From Cytophagales bacterium (GTDB lineage Bacteria > Bacteroidota > Bacteroidia > Cytophagales > Spirosomataceae): 36,526 nucleotides of DNA. Each line of letters begins with the position of its first letter. The first letter of the stretch is position 1. Under the pieces are notes generated by a model, which saw only the letters and a list, made by a program, of their open reading frames with translations, was not told the origin of the DNA and did no database searches. The DNA lies in NCBI GenBank assembly GCA_004292855.1, contig RDXN01000087.1:1-36526 (forward strand). The letters run 5' to 3'. This document shows, in pieces, positions 23,349-31,118 of the stretch. Made by a program: the position numbers and the translations under genes.

Positions 23349-26300
23349 ATGCGGAGTGATGTGCGCGTTGGATTCGTGATTGCTTGCTTATTGGGAATAG
23401 GGCTGTTGAGTGGGTTAGCTGGGTCACGACCGATTAAACGGCTCGTGGGATCGCTACACCGACCAACTGCTACGCGTGCGCCCAAACTGAAACCCGCTTC
23501 GGGAACCCCCGTGGCCCGAACGTATCCGGCTACAAAACCCGTCGAGGTACTCGCTCCTCTCGACAGCATAGCCGAGAAATGGGTCGATAGTGTGTTTACG
23601 ACCATGACCCCCGAACAAAAGGTAGGGCAGTTTTTTATGGTTGCTACGTACTCCAACAAACATACCGACAACCATTATCAGTACATTGAGCACCTCATCC
23701 AACACTACCACATTGGCGGGTTGATTTTCTTTCAGGGTGGCCCACACCGGCAGGCACTGCTTTCGAATCGGTATCAGGCGTTGTCGAAAATTCCGATGCT
23801 AGTTGGCATCGACGGCGAGTGGGGCCTGGGTATGCGGCTCGATAGTGCGATGGATTTCCCCAAGCAAATGGCCCTCGGTGCCCTCCGCAACGACAGTTTG
23901 GTATACCGGATGGGCGACGAAATCGGTCGTCAGTGCCGCCGGTTAGGTATCCATATCAACTTTGCGCCTGTTTCGGACGTGAACAGCAACCCGGCCAATC
24001 CGGTTATCGGCAACCGCTCGTTTGGCGAATCGAAAGAGAACGTGGCCCAAAAGGCCTCGGCCTACATGAAGGGCCTGCAAAGCAACCGGATTATTGCCAC
24101 AGCTAAGCATTTTCCCGGTCACGGCGATACCAACCTCGACTCTCACCACACGCTACCGACCATCAGCCGGTCGTCGGAGCAGTTGCGCGATATTGATTTG
24201 TTCCCGTTTCGGCGGCTCATCGCCGACAGCCTGATGGGCGTTGTGACGGGTCATTTGTATGTGCCGGTAGTGGATAATCGACCGGCTCTTGCGGCCACAC
24301 TTTCCAACAAAGTCGTAACGGAGTTACTCAAAAACGAACTGGGCTTCCGGGGGTTGGTCTTCACCGACGCTATGAACATGACCGGGGTTAGCCGGGCCGG
24401 GCGGGCTGTTGATGTAAACCTGCGTGCCCTGATTGCGGGTAACGATATCCTGCTGTATCCCGAAAACATTAAGGAGGCCGCCGGGGTGATCCTTCATGCC
24501 GTGCAGACGGGCCAAATTGGGCAGGGGTTGATCGACGAAAAGGTACGCAAGATTCTGCGGGCCAAGTATTGGGCGGGTCTGAACCAGTACAAGCCCATTC
24601 AGATGCTCAACCTCGAAGGCGACCTGAATTCGCCCGAAGCGCAGGCTCTTAAGCAGGAGCTTTGCAATGCAGCCGTGACGGTGGTCGAAAATCAGAACGA
24701 CCTGATGCCCATCCAACGGCTCGACACGACCCGCATTGCATCGGTCGCGATTGGGGCCGAATGGGGTAACGTATTCCAGAAAACACTGGCGCAATACGCG
24801 CCCATCAAAACGATCACCTACTCCGATAAACCCACTACCGACACCGACCTGAACGATATGCTGGCCGCCATTGGCGACGCCAACGTGGTGATTATGAGCC
24901 TGCACCGCATGAGCGAGTCGGCCTTTCGGAAGTTTGGCGTGACCAAGCCCTCGCTCGATTTGCTCGCCCGACTGAAGCAACGGGGTACCAAAGTGATTGT
25001 TACGGCGTTTGGCCCGGCCTACAGCCTGAGTCAGTTTACGGCGGCCGATGCCTTGATCTGCGGTTACCAGGATTTCGATGAGATGCAGCGGGCTACCGCA
25101 CAAATTATTTTTGGCGGGCTGGGTGCTGAGGGTGTTATGCCCGTGTCGACGGGGAACTGGAAAATTGGCTCCGGCAAAACCCTAAATCCAAACGGACGAC
25201 TGGCCTACGGAACCCCCGAAAGCGTGGGCATGAACGCGGCCAAACTGAAGCAAATTGACCAATTAGTACAAACGTCTCTGGCGAACCGGGTGGTGCCGGG
25301 ATGTCAGATTCTGGTGGCTCGCAAAGGCAAAATCGTATTCGAGAAAAGTTACGGCAAGCTAACCTACGCCGGTTCGGAGAAGGTCACGAGCGAGACCCTG
25401 TATGACTTGGCTTCGTTAACCAAAGTGCTCAGCACTTTACAGGCCACGATGTTGCTCCACGACCGTAAGCAACTCGACATTACGCAAAAGGCCTCGTATT
25501 ACCTGCCCGAACTGCGCGGCACCAACAAACAAAACATTGTGATTCAGGACCTGCTCTGGCATCAGTCGGGCATGGTGTCGTATTACCCAACCACGTGGGA
25601 CCGAACGCGGCTACCGGGCGGAGGTCTGAAACCCACGCTCTACAGTGCCACCCCCGACAGTGCCTTCACGTTGCAGGTAGCCCCCAATCTCTGGGCACGG
25701 ACAGCCCTCAAAGATTCGGTCTGGAAATGGGTGGTGCAGTCGCCCATGTCGAAGAAGGTTGAGGACGGCAAACCGGCCTATGTGTACAGCGACCTGAACT
25801 TCCTGACCCTGCAAAAGATTGTAGAGCGGATCACAAAAACCCCTCTCGATCAGTTTGTTGAGAAAACCATTTACAAACCATTGGGCCTGGGTTCCATCGG
25901 GTTCACCCCCCTGCAACGCTTTGCAAATCCACGTTGCGCTCCCACCGAAAACGACACCTACTATCGCAATACGCTGCTGACGGGCACCGTTCACGACCAA
26001 ATGGCGGCTGTGCAGGGGGGCGTGTCGGGCCACGCGGGTCTGTTCTCGAACGCCCGCGACGTTGCGGCTCTGCTCCAGATGAACCTGCAACGGGGCGAGT
26101 ATGGCGGCTACCGGGTGCTGCAACAAGCCACGGTGCCCTATTTTACGCAAACGGTTAGCCCCCGCTCCTACCGCTCCCTCGGCTGGGATCGTCCCAACCC
26201 CGAGAGCAACAGCGTCTACCACGCCGAACAAGCCTCCGAACGCTCGTTTGGCCACACGGGCTTCACAGGCAACGTCGTTTGGATCGACCCCACCGACGAA

Positions 26301-26414
26301 CTAGTGTTCGTGTTCCTGTCCAACCGCATCCATCCCACAGCGGCCAACACGTCGATTAATACTACCAAGCTCCGGCGCAAAATTCACGAAGTCATTTACG
26401 GGGCAATTGAGTAG
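23349..26414 (+). CDS. NagZ-type GH3 fused to a serine hydrolase (beta-lactamase fold)
   Basis: This 1021-residue two-domain protein opens with a signal or anchor helix (residues 6-23). Residues about 70-420 form a family GH3 beta-N-acetylhexosaminidase of NagZ type. KHFPGHGDTNLDSHHTLPTI holds the His-Asp acid/base dyad, and the nucleophile is Asp340 in LVFTDAMNM. A C-terminal GH3-like region (about 430-610) follows. From about 625 a class C beta-lactamase/PBP-like domain starts. It has S689-L-T-K692 (SxxK), YSDLNF at the second motif and GHTGFTGN as the K/H-T-G motif. The pairing suggests periplasmic trimming of cell-wall glycopeptides: removal of GlcNAc plus a peptidase, esterase or amidase activity. 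The fusion recurs in Bacteroidota (from memory). The 3' end overlaps the converging hydrolase gene by 23 bases. Confidence 0.93.
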   Translation: MRSDVRVGFVIACLLGIGLLSGLAGSRPIKRLVGSLHRPTATRAPKLKPASGTPVARTYPATKPVEVLAPLDSIAEKWVDSVFTTMTPEQKVGQFFMVATYSNKHTDNHYQYIEHLIQHYHIGGLIFFQGGPHRQALLSNRYQALSKIPMLVGIDGEWGLGMRLDSAMDFPKQMALGALRNDSLVYRMGDEIGRQCRRLGIHINFAPVSDVNSNPANPVIGNRSFGESKENVAQKASAYMKGLQSNRIIATAKHFPGHGDTNLDSHHTLPTISRSSEQLRDIDLFPFRRLIADSLMGVVTGHLYVPVVDNRPALAATLSNKVVTELLKNELGFRGLVFTDAMNMTGVSRAGRAVDVNLRALIAGNDILLYPENIKEAAGVILHAVQTGQIGQGLIDEKVRKILRAKYWAGLNQYKPIQMLNLEGDLNSPEAQALKQELCNAAVTVVENQNDLMPIQRLDTTRIASVAIGAEWGNVFQKTLAQYAPIKTITYSDKPTTDTDLNDMLAAIGDANVVIMSLHRMSESAFRKFGVTKPSLDLLARLKQRGTKVIVTAFGPAYSLSQFTAADALICGYQDFDEMQRATAQIIFGGLGAEGVMPVSTGNWKIGSGKTLNPNGRLAYGTPESVGMNAAKLKQIDQLVQTSLANRVVPGCQILVARKGKIVFEKSYGKLTYAGSEKVTSETLYDLASLTKVLSTLQATMLLHDRKQLDITQKASYYLPELRGTNKQNIVIQDLLWHQSGMVSYYPTTWDRTRLPGGGLKPTLYSATPDSAFTLQVAPNLWARTALKDSVWKWVVQSPMSKKVEDGKPAYVYSDLNFLTLQKIVERITKTPLDQFVEKTIYKPLGLGSIGFTPLQRFANPRCAPTENDTYYRNTLLTGTVHDQMAAVQGGVSGHAGLFSNARDVAALLQMNLQRGEYGGYRVLQQATVPYFTQTVSPRSYRSLGWDRPNPESNSVYHAEQASERSFGHTGFTGNVVWIDPTDELVFVFLSNRIHPTAANTSINTTKLRRKIHEVIYGAIE

Positions 26415-27348
26415 GCACGAGGAACATGCGTACAATCCGAACCGTCTCGTCGGGTAGTTCCTCCATTGGCACATGGCCCGCATTGGGCATCACCACGAGC
26501 GTATCGTTGGGCAAATCGCGGTGGAATCGCTCGGCATTTTCAACCGGAATCAGGTAGTCTTTAGCTCCCCACAGCACGAGCGTTCGCTGCCGGATAGTCG
26601 GAATTTTTAGGTACGTGGAGTCGCTTATGGGGGTCCCCATGCGGGCGATGAATGCCTGCCGATTACCCGTCCGCCGGGCCATATCCATGTACTGATCCAC
26701 GAGCGCGTCGGTCACACGACTTTGGTCGACATACACGTTACGAAGGCTATTTTCGACAATCGAGCGGGGCGTAATATTCACAAGCAAATCTTTCAGAACG
26801 GGCACCCGCGCCAACCGAAACGCAATGGGCACACTCTTCGACTGCATCGGATACCCCCCGGCGTCGACCAGAATCAGATTGCGGACCTCGGTGGGGTAGT
26901 TCAGCGCATACCGCCACGAAACACCCCCTCCCAGCGAGTTACCGCCCATGTCGCAACGCGAAACGCCAAGTTTTTGCAGAAATGTGTGCAGAAACTGAGC
27001 GTAGTAATCGCCCCCATACGTGTTGGTTTGGTTGGGGCCGGTAAGGCCGTAAGCGGGCAGGTCGAGCCGGATTACGCGGTGATCACGGGCGAGGTCGGTT
27101 ACCCACGCATTCCAGGTAAGCAACGAGGCCCCCGTGCCGTGAATCAGAACCAGGGGTACTGAGTCGGTGCGGGGGCCTTCGTCGCGGTAATGGACCGACA
27201 GATCATCAACCGTCAAAAAACGTGACGCTCCGGTGGCGTATTTTGCCTTGAGCGTTTCTACCGGAATGTCGCTTCGGTAGTTGATAATCAGGTAGCCCGC
27301 GAGCAGAACGAGCAACAAGAGCAGGAATAGGCGTACAAGTCGTTTCAT
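26392..27348 (-). CDS. Membrane-anchored alpha/beta hydrolase
   Basis: This 318-residue protein has an N-terminal hydrophobic helix (about 4-22, very leucine-rich) that acts as anchor or signal. The catalytic domain starts with LVLIHGTGASLLTW (oxyanion HG). The nucleophile is Ser138 in GGNSLGGG, the acid is probably the Asp of LVLWGAKDYLIP, and the base is the His of MPNAGHVPMEE. RLDLPAYGLTGPNQ is the usual strand-4 segment. Such proteins are esterases, lipases or haloalkane/epoxide-hydrolase relatives, and the substrate cannot be told. Its last 23 bases overlap the GH3 fusion gene tail to tail, so transcription of the two can interfere. Confidence 0.92.
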   Translation of the reverse strand: MKRLVRLFLLLLLVLLAGYLIINYRSDIPVETLKAKYATGASRFLTVDDLSVHYRDEGPRTDSVPLVLIHGTGASLLTWNAWVTDLARDHRVIRLDLPAYGLTGPNQTNTYGGDYYAQFLHTFLQKLGVSRCDMGGNSLGGGVSWRYALNYPTEVRNLILVDAGGYPMQSKSVPIAFRLARVPVLKDLLVNITPRSIVENSLRNVYVDQSRVTDALVDQYMDMARRTGNRQAFIARMGTPISDSTYLKIPTIRQRTLVLWGAKDYLIPVENAERFHRDLPNDTLVVMPNAGHVPMEELPDETVRIVRMFLVPTQLPRK

Positions 27349-27380
27349 GCCGCCAAACCTACCTATTTTACGTCAATCTC

Positions 27381-27938
27381 TCAAAGCCCGCCCAGCGTCC
27401 ACTCGTCGACCTTTACCCATTGCCGGGCTTCGGAACGGAACAACGACAGGGCCGTGCCCGTGAATGTTCGCTCGTACGATTGCGCTGAAAAGTGCGCAAA
27501 AGCAGCCGGGAAATTGGGGCGTTTAAGGTCTTTCAGGGCTACCGTCATGTGCGGAATATACGGGCGATATTCCGGCTCAATACCCAAATGATAATGGGCG
27601 TATAGCTCAAGATCTTTCTGCAACGCCACCAGGGTTTCGTTGGGTTGAACGGCCACAAAAATCACGCGCTGATCGAACTTATCGAACCCGTTTAAAGCAA
27701 CCTCCATCGGTTGTTTTTGGGCGGCAAATTCGCTCAGTACCGAAAAATCGGTGCGGCTACTTTTAAAGGGTGGCAGCAGGGTAATGTGCGGGGGCGAAGC
27801 CAGCGCGTTACCCGCTTTGAACTGGTCCAGAGCTTGTTGCTTAAATACCGTAACTTCTTGCTGTATATCGTCGGGGGGCAAAATTCCAACAAAATAGAGC
27901 TGTTCGGCGGGGGCTTTTTTCACGATTTGTTTCTTCAT
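27381..27938 (-). CDS. 2H phosphoesterase (2'-5' RNA ligase-like)
   Basis: This 185-residue cytoplasmic protein has the two H-x-T/S motifs of the 2H phosphoesterase superfamily: PPHITLLPPF with His51 and IPHMTVAL with His130. The spacing of about 80 residues and the intervening FVAVQPNETLVALQKDLELY segment fit the LigT/YjcG branch, which acts on 2',3'-cyclic or 2'-5' phosphodiester bonds of RNA or small nucleotides. The N-terminal YFVGILPPDDIQQEV is typical. No RNA-repair partner (RtcB, Pnkp/Hen1) is in the window. Confidence 0.9.
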   Translation of the reverse strand: MKKQIVKKAPAEQLYFVGILPPDDIQQEVTVFKQQALDQFKAGNALASPPHITLLPPFKSSRTDFSVLSEFAAQKQPMEVALNGFDKFDQRVIFVAVQPNETLVALQKDLELYAHYHLGIEPEYRPYIPHMTVALKDLKRPNFPAAFAHFSAQSYERTFTGTALSLFRSEARQWVKVDEWTLGGL

Positions 27939-27956
27939 AATACATTGAGTTTGTGG

Positions 27957-28030
27957 TCTTGGATGTTAGATACTGGATATTGAACGTTGGATCATTCTGT
28001 CTGAAAAGTCTAACGTCCAATGTCTAACGT
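27957..28030. repeat. Imperfect inverted repeat of GTTAGA-type units
   Basis: In the gap between the 2H phosphoesterase and OsmC genes, short units such as GGATGTTAGATACTGGATATTG and, in the opposite orientation, TCTAACGTCCAATGTCTAACG recur. This gives an imperfect hairpin and looks like a decayed dispersed intergenic repeat. Confidence 0.5.
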
Positions 28031-28034
28031 CTTT

Positions 28035-28478
28035 TCAGGCTGCTTCCGCAACCTTCCAGCGTATCGTTACGTCCTGAATAAGATCGGGATGCAGGCTAAC
28101 AGCTACCGGGCAGGTATGCGCAATTTTTTCCAGGCGGGCGCGGGTCGCATCGTCGGGCATCATGGGCACACCGTCCTGTTCGGCTTGCAACGTCAGGTCG
28201 ACAACTATTTTCGTAATCTTTCGGGGCGGTTCAGTGCTCATTAATTTGGTAACGGTCATTTCGCTACCCGCCAACTCAAGGCCATCGCGCCGGGCAAAAA
28301 TGGCCATTGTGGTCAGAATGCAGGTGCCAAGCGCGTTTGCAACGAGATCGGTGGGCGAAAAAGCCTCTCCCCGCCCCTGATTGTCGGTGGGGGCGTCGGT
28401 ATTGATGTGTGTACCCGATTGAATATGCACACAGTCGGTGCGCAACTCGCCCAGGTAAGTAATATGTATTGTAGCCAT
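28035..28478 (-). CDS. OsmC/Ohr-family peroxiredoxin-like protein
   Basis: This 147-residue protein is of typical OsmC length. FSPTDLVANALGTCILTTMAIFARRDG contains the first reactive Cys (Cys53) at the start of the central helix, and HTCPVAVSLHP contains the second (Cys123). The pair reduces organic hydroperoxides in characterised members, using dihydrolipoyl or thiol reductants. No signal peptide. A perfect -7 box lies 19 bases upstream on the minus strand. The gene runs divergently from the secreted protein at 28596. Confidence 0.94.
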   Translation of the reverse strand: MATIHITYLGELRTDCVHIQSGTHINTDAPTDNQGRGEAFSPTDLVANALGTCILTTMAIFARRDGLELAGSEMTVTKLMSTEPPRKITKIVVDLTLQAEQDGVPMMPDDATRARLEKIAHTCPVAVSLHPDLIQDVTIRWKVAEAA

Positions 28479-28496
28479 AGTCTATTGGATAACGCT

Positions 28497-28504
28497 CAAA
28501 CATA
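28497..28504 (-). promoter_or_regulatory. Probable -7 box of the OsmC gene
   Basis: TATGTTTG on the minus strand matches the Bacteroidota -7 consensus exactly, 19 bases before the OsmC ATG. No convincing -33 TTG sits at the usual distance. Confidence 0.45.
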
Positions 28505-28546
28505 ACGCAAGCAATAGCGTTAACCTAAAAACAACGGCACAATTTG

Positions 28547-28576
28547 TTGTAAGTTCACGGAAATTACCTATTTTTC
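28547..28576 (+). promoter_or_regulatory. Probable promoter of the 28596 gene
   Basis: TTG (28547-28549), 19 bases, then TATTTTTC (28569-28576) fits the Bacteroidota consensus with one mismatch in the -7 box. The ATG follows 19 bases later. Confidence 0.45.
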
Positions 28577-28595
28577 GTACCAGAAATACACGATC

Positions 28596-29375
28596 ATGCG
28601 AAGTATATATAAAACTTGGGGCGTTGGATTAGTCTCGTCGCTGTTGCTGGCGGCTCCGAGCTATGCACAATTAAAATCGAACGCCGATGCCGACGAGGAC
28701 AATTACAGTTCCGTGACAACGATGGGCGTCACAACAAATACTAACTCTGGTTTGTTGGGTGGATTTGTGTTTCGGCAAAGCAAGCGGCTTGGCGGCACGT
28801 TTCTGGGTCGTCCGCAGTTTCGGTATCTGGCCGTTGAGGTTGTGAACGTGAAACACCCGAAAGAAGTGCAGCAGTCGCTTGGTTTTTCGGGGTCGCGCTT
28901 TGTTAGTGGTAAAGAGAATTACCTGTTTGTGGTTCGCCCCCAGTATGGCCGCGAAATTTCCCTGTTTCAGCGCAGTGCCGACGAAGGCATTTCGATCAAT
29001 GCCATTTTTGCCGCCGGGCCTTCGCTGGGCATCGTGAAGCCCTATTATGTTGAAGTTAATGAGGGCAACAACCGTAAACGCACGGTAGCTGCCTCAACGC
29101 TTATTACCCGGCCCGGCCAACCCGGCAGCGGGGCACAGCCCATTGGTTCGGGAGGCTTTTTCCGGGGGTTTGGTGAGTCGAAACTCGCGGTGGGAGCCAA
29201 TATCAAGGCCGCTCTGAATTTTGAACTGAGCGCGTTCCGCAACAACACAACGGGGCTGGAAATTGGGTTCCTGGGCGAGTTGTTCCCCCAAAAAATCACG
29301 ATTATGTCTGGTGCTGAGGCACGGGCCTTTTATTCATCCGGCTACATCACCTTGTTTTTCGGAACCAAGAAGTAA
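28596..29375 (+). CDS. Secreted or outer-membrane protein of unknown family
   Basis: This 259-residue protein has a signal peptide (hydrophobic 8-22, cleavage after SYA near residue 24). The mature part has beta-rich, barrel-like strands: NSGLLGGFVFRQSKRLGGTF, RYLAVEVVNVKHP, ISINAIFAAGPSLGIVKPYYVEV and a C-terminal GAEARAFYSSGYITLFFGTKK. The DE-rich stretch DADEDNY follows the leader. I do not recognise a family by name. The pattern suggests a small outer-membrane barrel of the kind abundant in Bacteroidota. It is transcribed divergently from OsmC, has its own promoter, and converges on the Gfo/Idh gene. Confidence 0.75.
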   Translation: MRSIYKTWGVGLVSSLLLAAPSYAQLKSNADADEDNYSSVTTMGVTTNTNSGLLGGFVFRQSKRLGGTFLGRPQFRYLAVEVVNVKHPKEVQQSLGFSGSRFVSGKENYLFVVRPQYGREISLFQRSADEGISINAIFAAGPSLGIVKPYYVEVNEGNNRKRTVAASTLITRPGQPGSGAQPIGSGGFFRGFGESKLAVGANIKAALNFELSAFRNNTTGLEIGFLGELFPQKITIMSGAEARAFYSSGYITLFFGTKK

Positions 29376-29382
29376 TTGACCT

Positions 29383-30360
29383 TTAGGTTGTTATCCAATC
29401 TAAAATCCTACTCGACCGCGCTCCCGTTTCGCCAGTACTAGGGCTTTTGCCTTCTCCCCGCAACTCCCTCACTATCAAATCAATGAGTGGCTGTTGAACA
29501 TGATCGGGGAAGGGCACGGTGAGCGTTTCGGAGCCGGTTTCGGTCTCGATTACGATCACAAAATTCTCGAAGAACGAGAACGTAATTTTGCCTTTGGAGC
29601 CAATAAGCTGGGTTTGCTCCATGCGCTGTTCGGAGTTCACGGTAAAGCACCAGCTCCCGATTCCCAATACCCCCGATTCAAAGGCAAACGAAGCCACTAC
29701 GAGGTCGTCGGCTTCGTAAAGTCCTGCCTGATTTCGGGTTAGTCCGCTGGCCGATTGGATGGGACCAAACAGAAATTCGAGCAAATCGAACTGGTGCGAA
29801 GCGAGGTCGTGGAAGAGGCCCCCACCAGAAACTTCGGGAGTAACACGCCAGTTGGGGAGCGGCCCTTGGCCCAACTCGCGGTCGGCGGGTTGCCAGTTTA
29901 GCTGGACGTTTACGCAACGAATATCGCCAATAATTTTCTGGTCGATCAGCTCTTTTACCTTCAAAAAATAGGGCAAAGCCCGGCGGTAAAACGCCACAAA
30001 AAGCGGCATCCCTGTTTCGCGGCTGACCCGATTCATGGCTTCGCATTCGGCCCAATTCAGGGCCATTGGTTTCTCCACATACACAGGTTTTCCGGCCCGC
30101 ATTGCCCTGATGGCATAGTCGGCATGGCTGTCGGGGGGCGTAGCCACATACACCGCGTTCACCTCAGGGTCGTTTATGAGTGCATCGGCATTCGTGTACC
30201 ATGTTTCGATGCCGTGCCGTTGGGCATAATCGGCAGCTTTTTCGGCATTGCGTCGCATCACCGCTACCACGGTCGAGTGGGGTACTTTTTTGAAAGCCGG
30301 GCCGCTTTTCACTTCGGTCACGTCTCCGCAACCAATGATGCCCCATTTCAGGTCTTGCAT
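29383..30360 (-). CDS. Cytoplasmic Gfo/Idh/MocA oxidoreductase
   Basis: This 325-residue, leaderless NAD(P)-dependent oxidoreductase has the fingerprint WGIIGCGDVTEVKSGPAF, VAVMRRN, NAVYVATPPDSHADYAIRA and a canonical EKP motif (VYVEKPMALN, about residues 94-103). GGLFHDLASHQFDLLEFLFG supplies the catalytic-domain H-x-x-D. The C-terminal domain is a beta-sheet dimerisation fold. Length is at the normal 320-340 for the family. Substrates in the family range over sugars, inositols and dihydrodiols; this one is unknown. Unlike the three proteins at 6340-10333 it is cytoplasmic and retains EKP, so it is a distant relative rather than a fourth copy. It stands alone, tail to tail with the secreted-protein gene. 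Confidence 0.93.
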   Translation of the reverse strand: MQDLKWGIIGCGDVTEVKSGPAFKKVPHSTVVAVMRRNAEKAADYAQRHGIETWYTNADALINDPEVNAVYVATPPDSHADYAIRAMRAGKPVYVEKPMALNWAECEAMNRVSRETGMPLFVAFYRRALPYFLKVKELIDQKIIGDIRCVNVQLNWQPADRELGQGPLPNWRVTPEVSGGGLFHDLASHQFDLLEFLFGPIQSASGLTRNQAGLYEADDLVVASFAFESGVLGIGSWCFTVNSEQRMEQTQLIGSKGKITFSFFENFVIVIETETGSETLTVPFPDHVQQPLIDLIVRELRGEGKSPSTGETGARSSRILDWITT

Positions 30361-31118
30361 AGGGTGATTGGGTCAATAAAATGGACCACAAACATATACA
30401 GCCGATCTACACATGTTTAAAATTGGCACGCTTTTTTTTGTGCCTACAATATAGATAATGAAATACATGCAACTAGCTCATATACAAAGAACCTGTTCAG
30501 CAAAAAGCGTGCAATTATTTGATACAATGAACATTATATTGTATTATCATTTTATTAAACTATTAAAAATGCCCCACTGAGCGAATGAAGGCTATTTTCT
30601 CGATAAAAAAATTTTATACACACGTATATAACACCATACCATCATCTCATAGAGCTTAATTTCTGTTTGAGTTAATTATAGCCTCTTGTTCAGTGTGTTA
30701 TACGTTTTATTATAGAGTAAGTGCAAAAATTGGAGAAATTATTGGTCGAAATAAGGGGAACGATTGAACGAACAAATCGAATTAACTCTAGCTGAATTGG
30801 GTAGTGAATGAGCAAAAAAGGATAAGCCCGTAGTTGCAGCTACAGGCCATCCGGGAACAGTTAGCGCGAATAAGGCACCAACCGATATATACTGCCTGTC
30901 GTCTGCGGCATCTTCTCTTCTCTTACTAAACTTCCCGACGTTCTGTTCTGACGAAACGTGGCCCCAAACGGTCACGCGGTTCACTGTATGTCTTTCGCCG
31001 GATAGGGCAATCCTATCAACGAAACGGAGCAGTGTTCTCGTATACGAACGGTCTCTCCGCATGCAAGGCTGACAATAGCCTTTTCCTACTTACCTCATTC
31101 CATAACGGCACTAGCTCT
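30361..31118. other. Long AT-rich intergenic region
   Basis: No gene is supported in these 758 bases. The first 360 bases are clearly AT-richer than the surroundings. AATTGGCACGCTTTTT (30421-30436) has an inverted partner at 30502-30515, and a GGCAC/GTGCC hairpin sits on a T-run within the first arm. ATACAAT and its complement ATTGTAT lie in a 28-base palindromic stretch (30520-30547). An opposite-strand open frame at 30739-31062 has no protein-like features. A promoter for the large secreted protein must lie here, but I could not find a perfect -7 box. Confidence 0.5.
30389..30396 (-). promoter_or_regulatory. Probable -7 box of the Gfo/Idh gene
   Basis: TATGTTTG on the minus strand is an exact match to the -7 consensus, 28 bases before the ATG at 30360. 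No good -33 box is visible. Confidence 0.4.

Noticed and set aside
24324-25103. Minus-strand frame inside the GH3 domain
   Set aside because: It is fully contained in a gene with intact catalytic motifs. The translation is low in structure and has no start signal or promoter. The same holds for the frame at 25611-26255.
30739-31062. Minus-strand frame in the AT-rich intergenic region
   Set aside because: The translation shows no domain, signal peptide or plausible ribosome binding site, and it overlaps the upstream region of the giant secreted protein.
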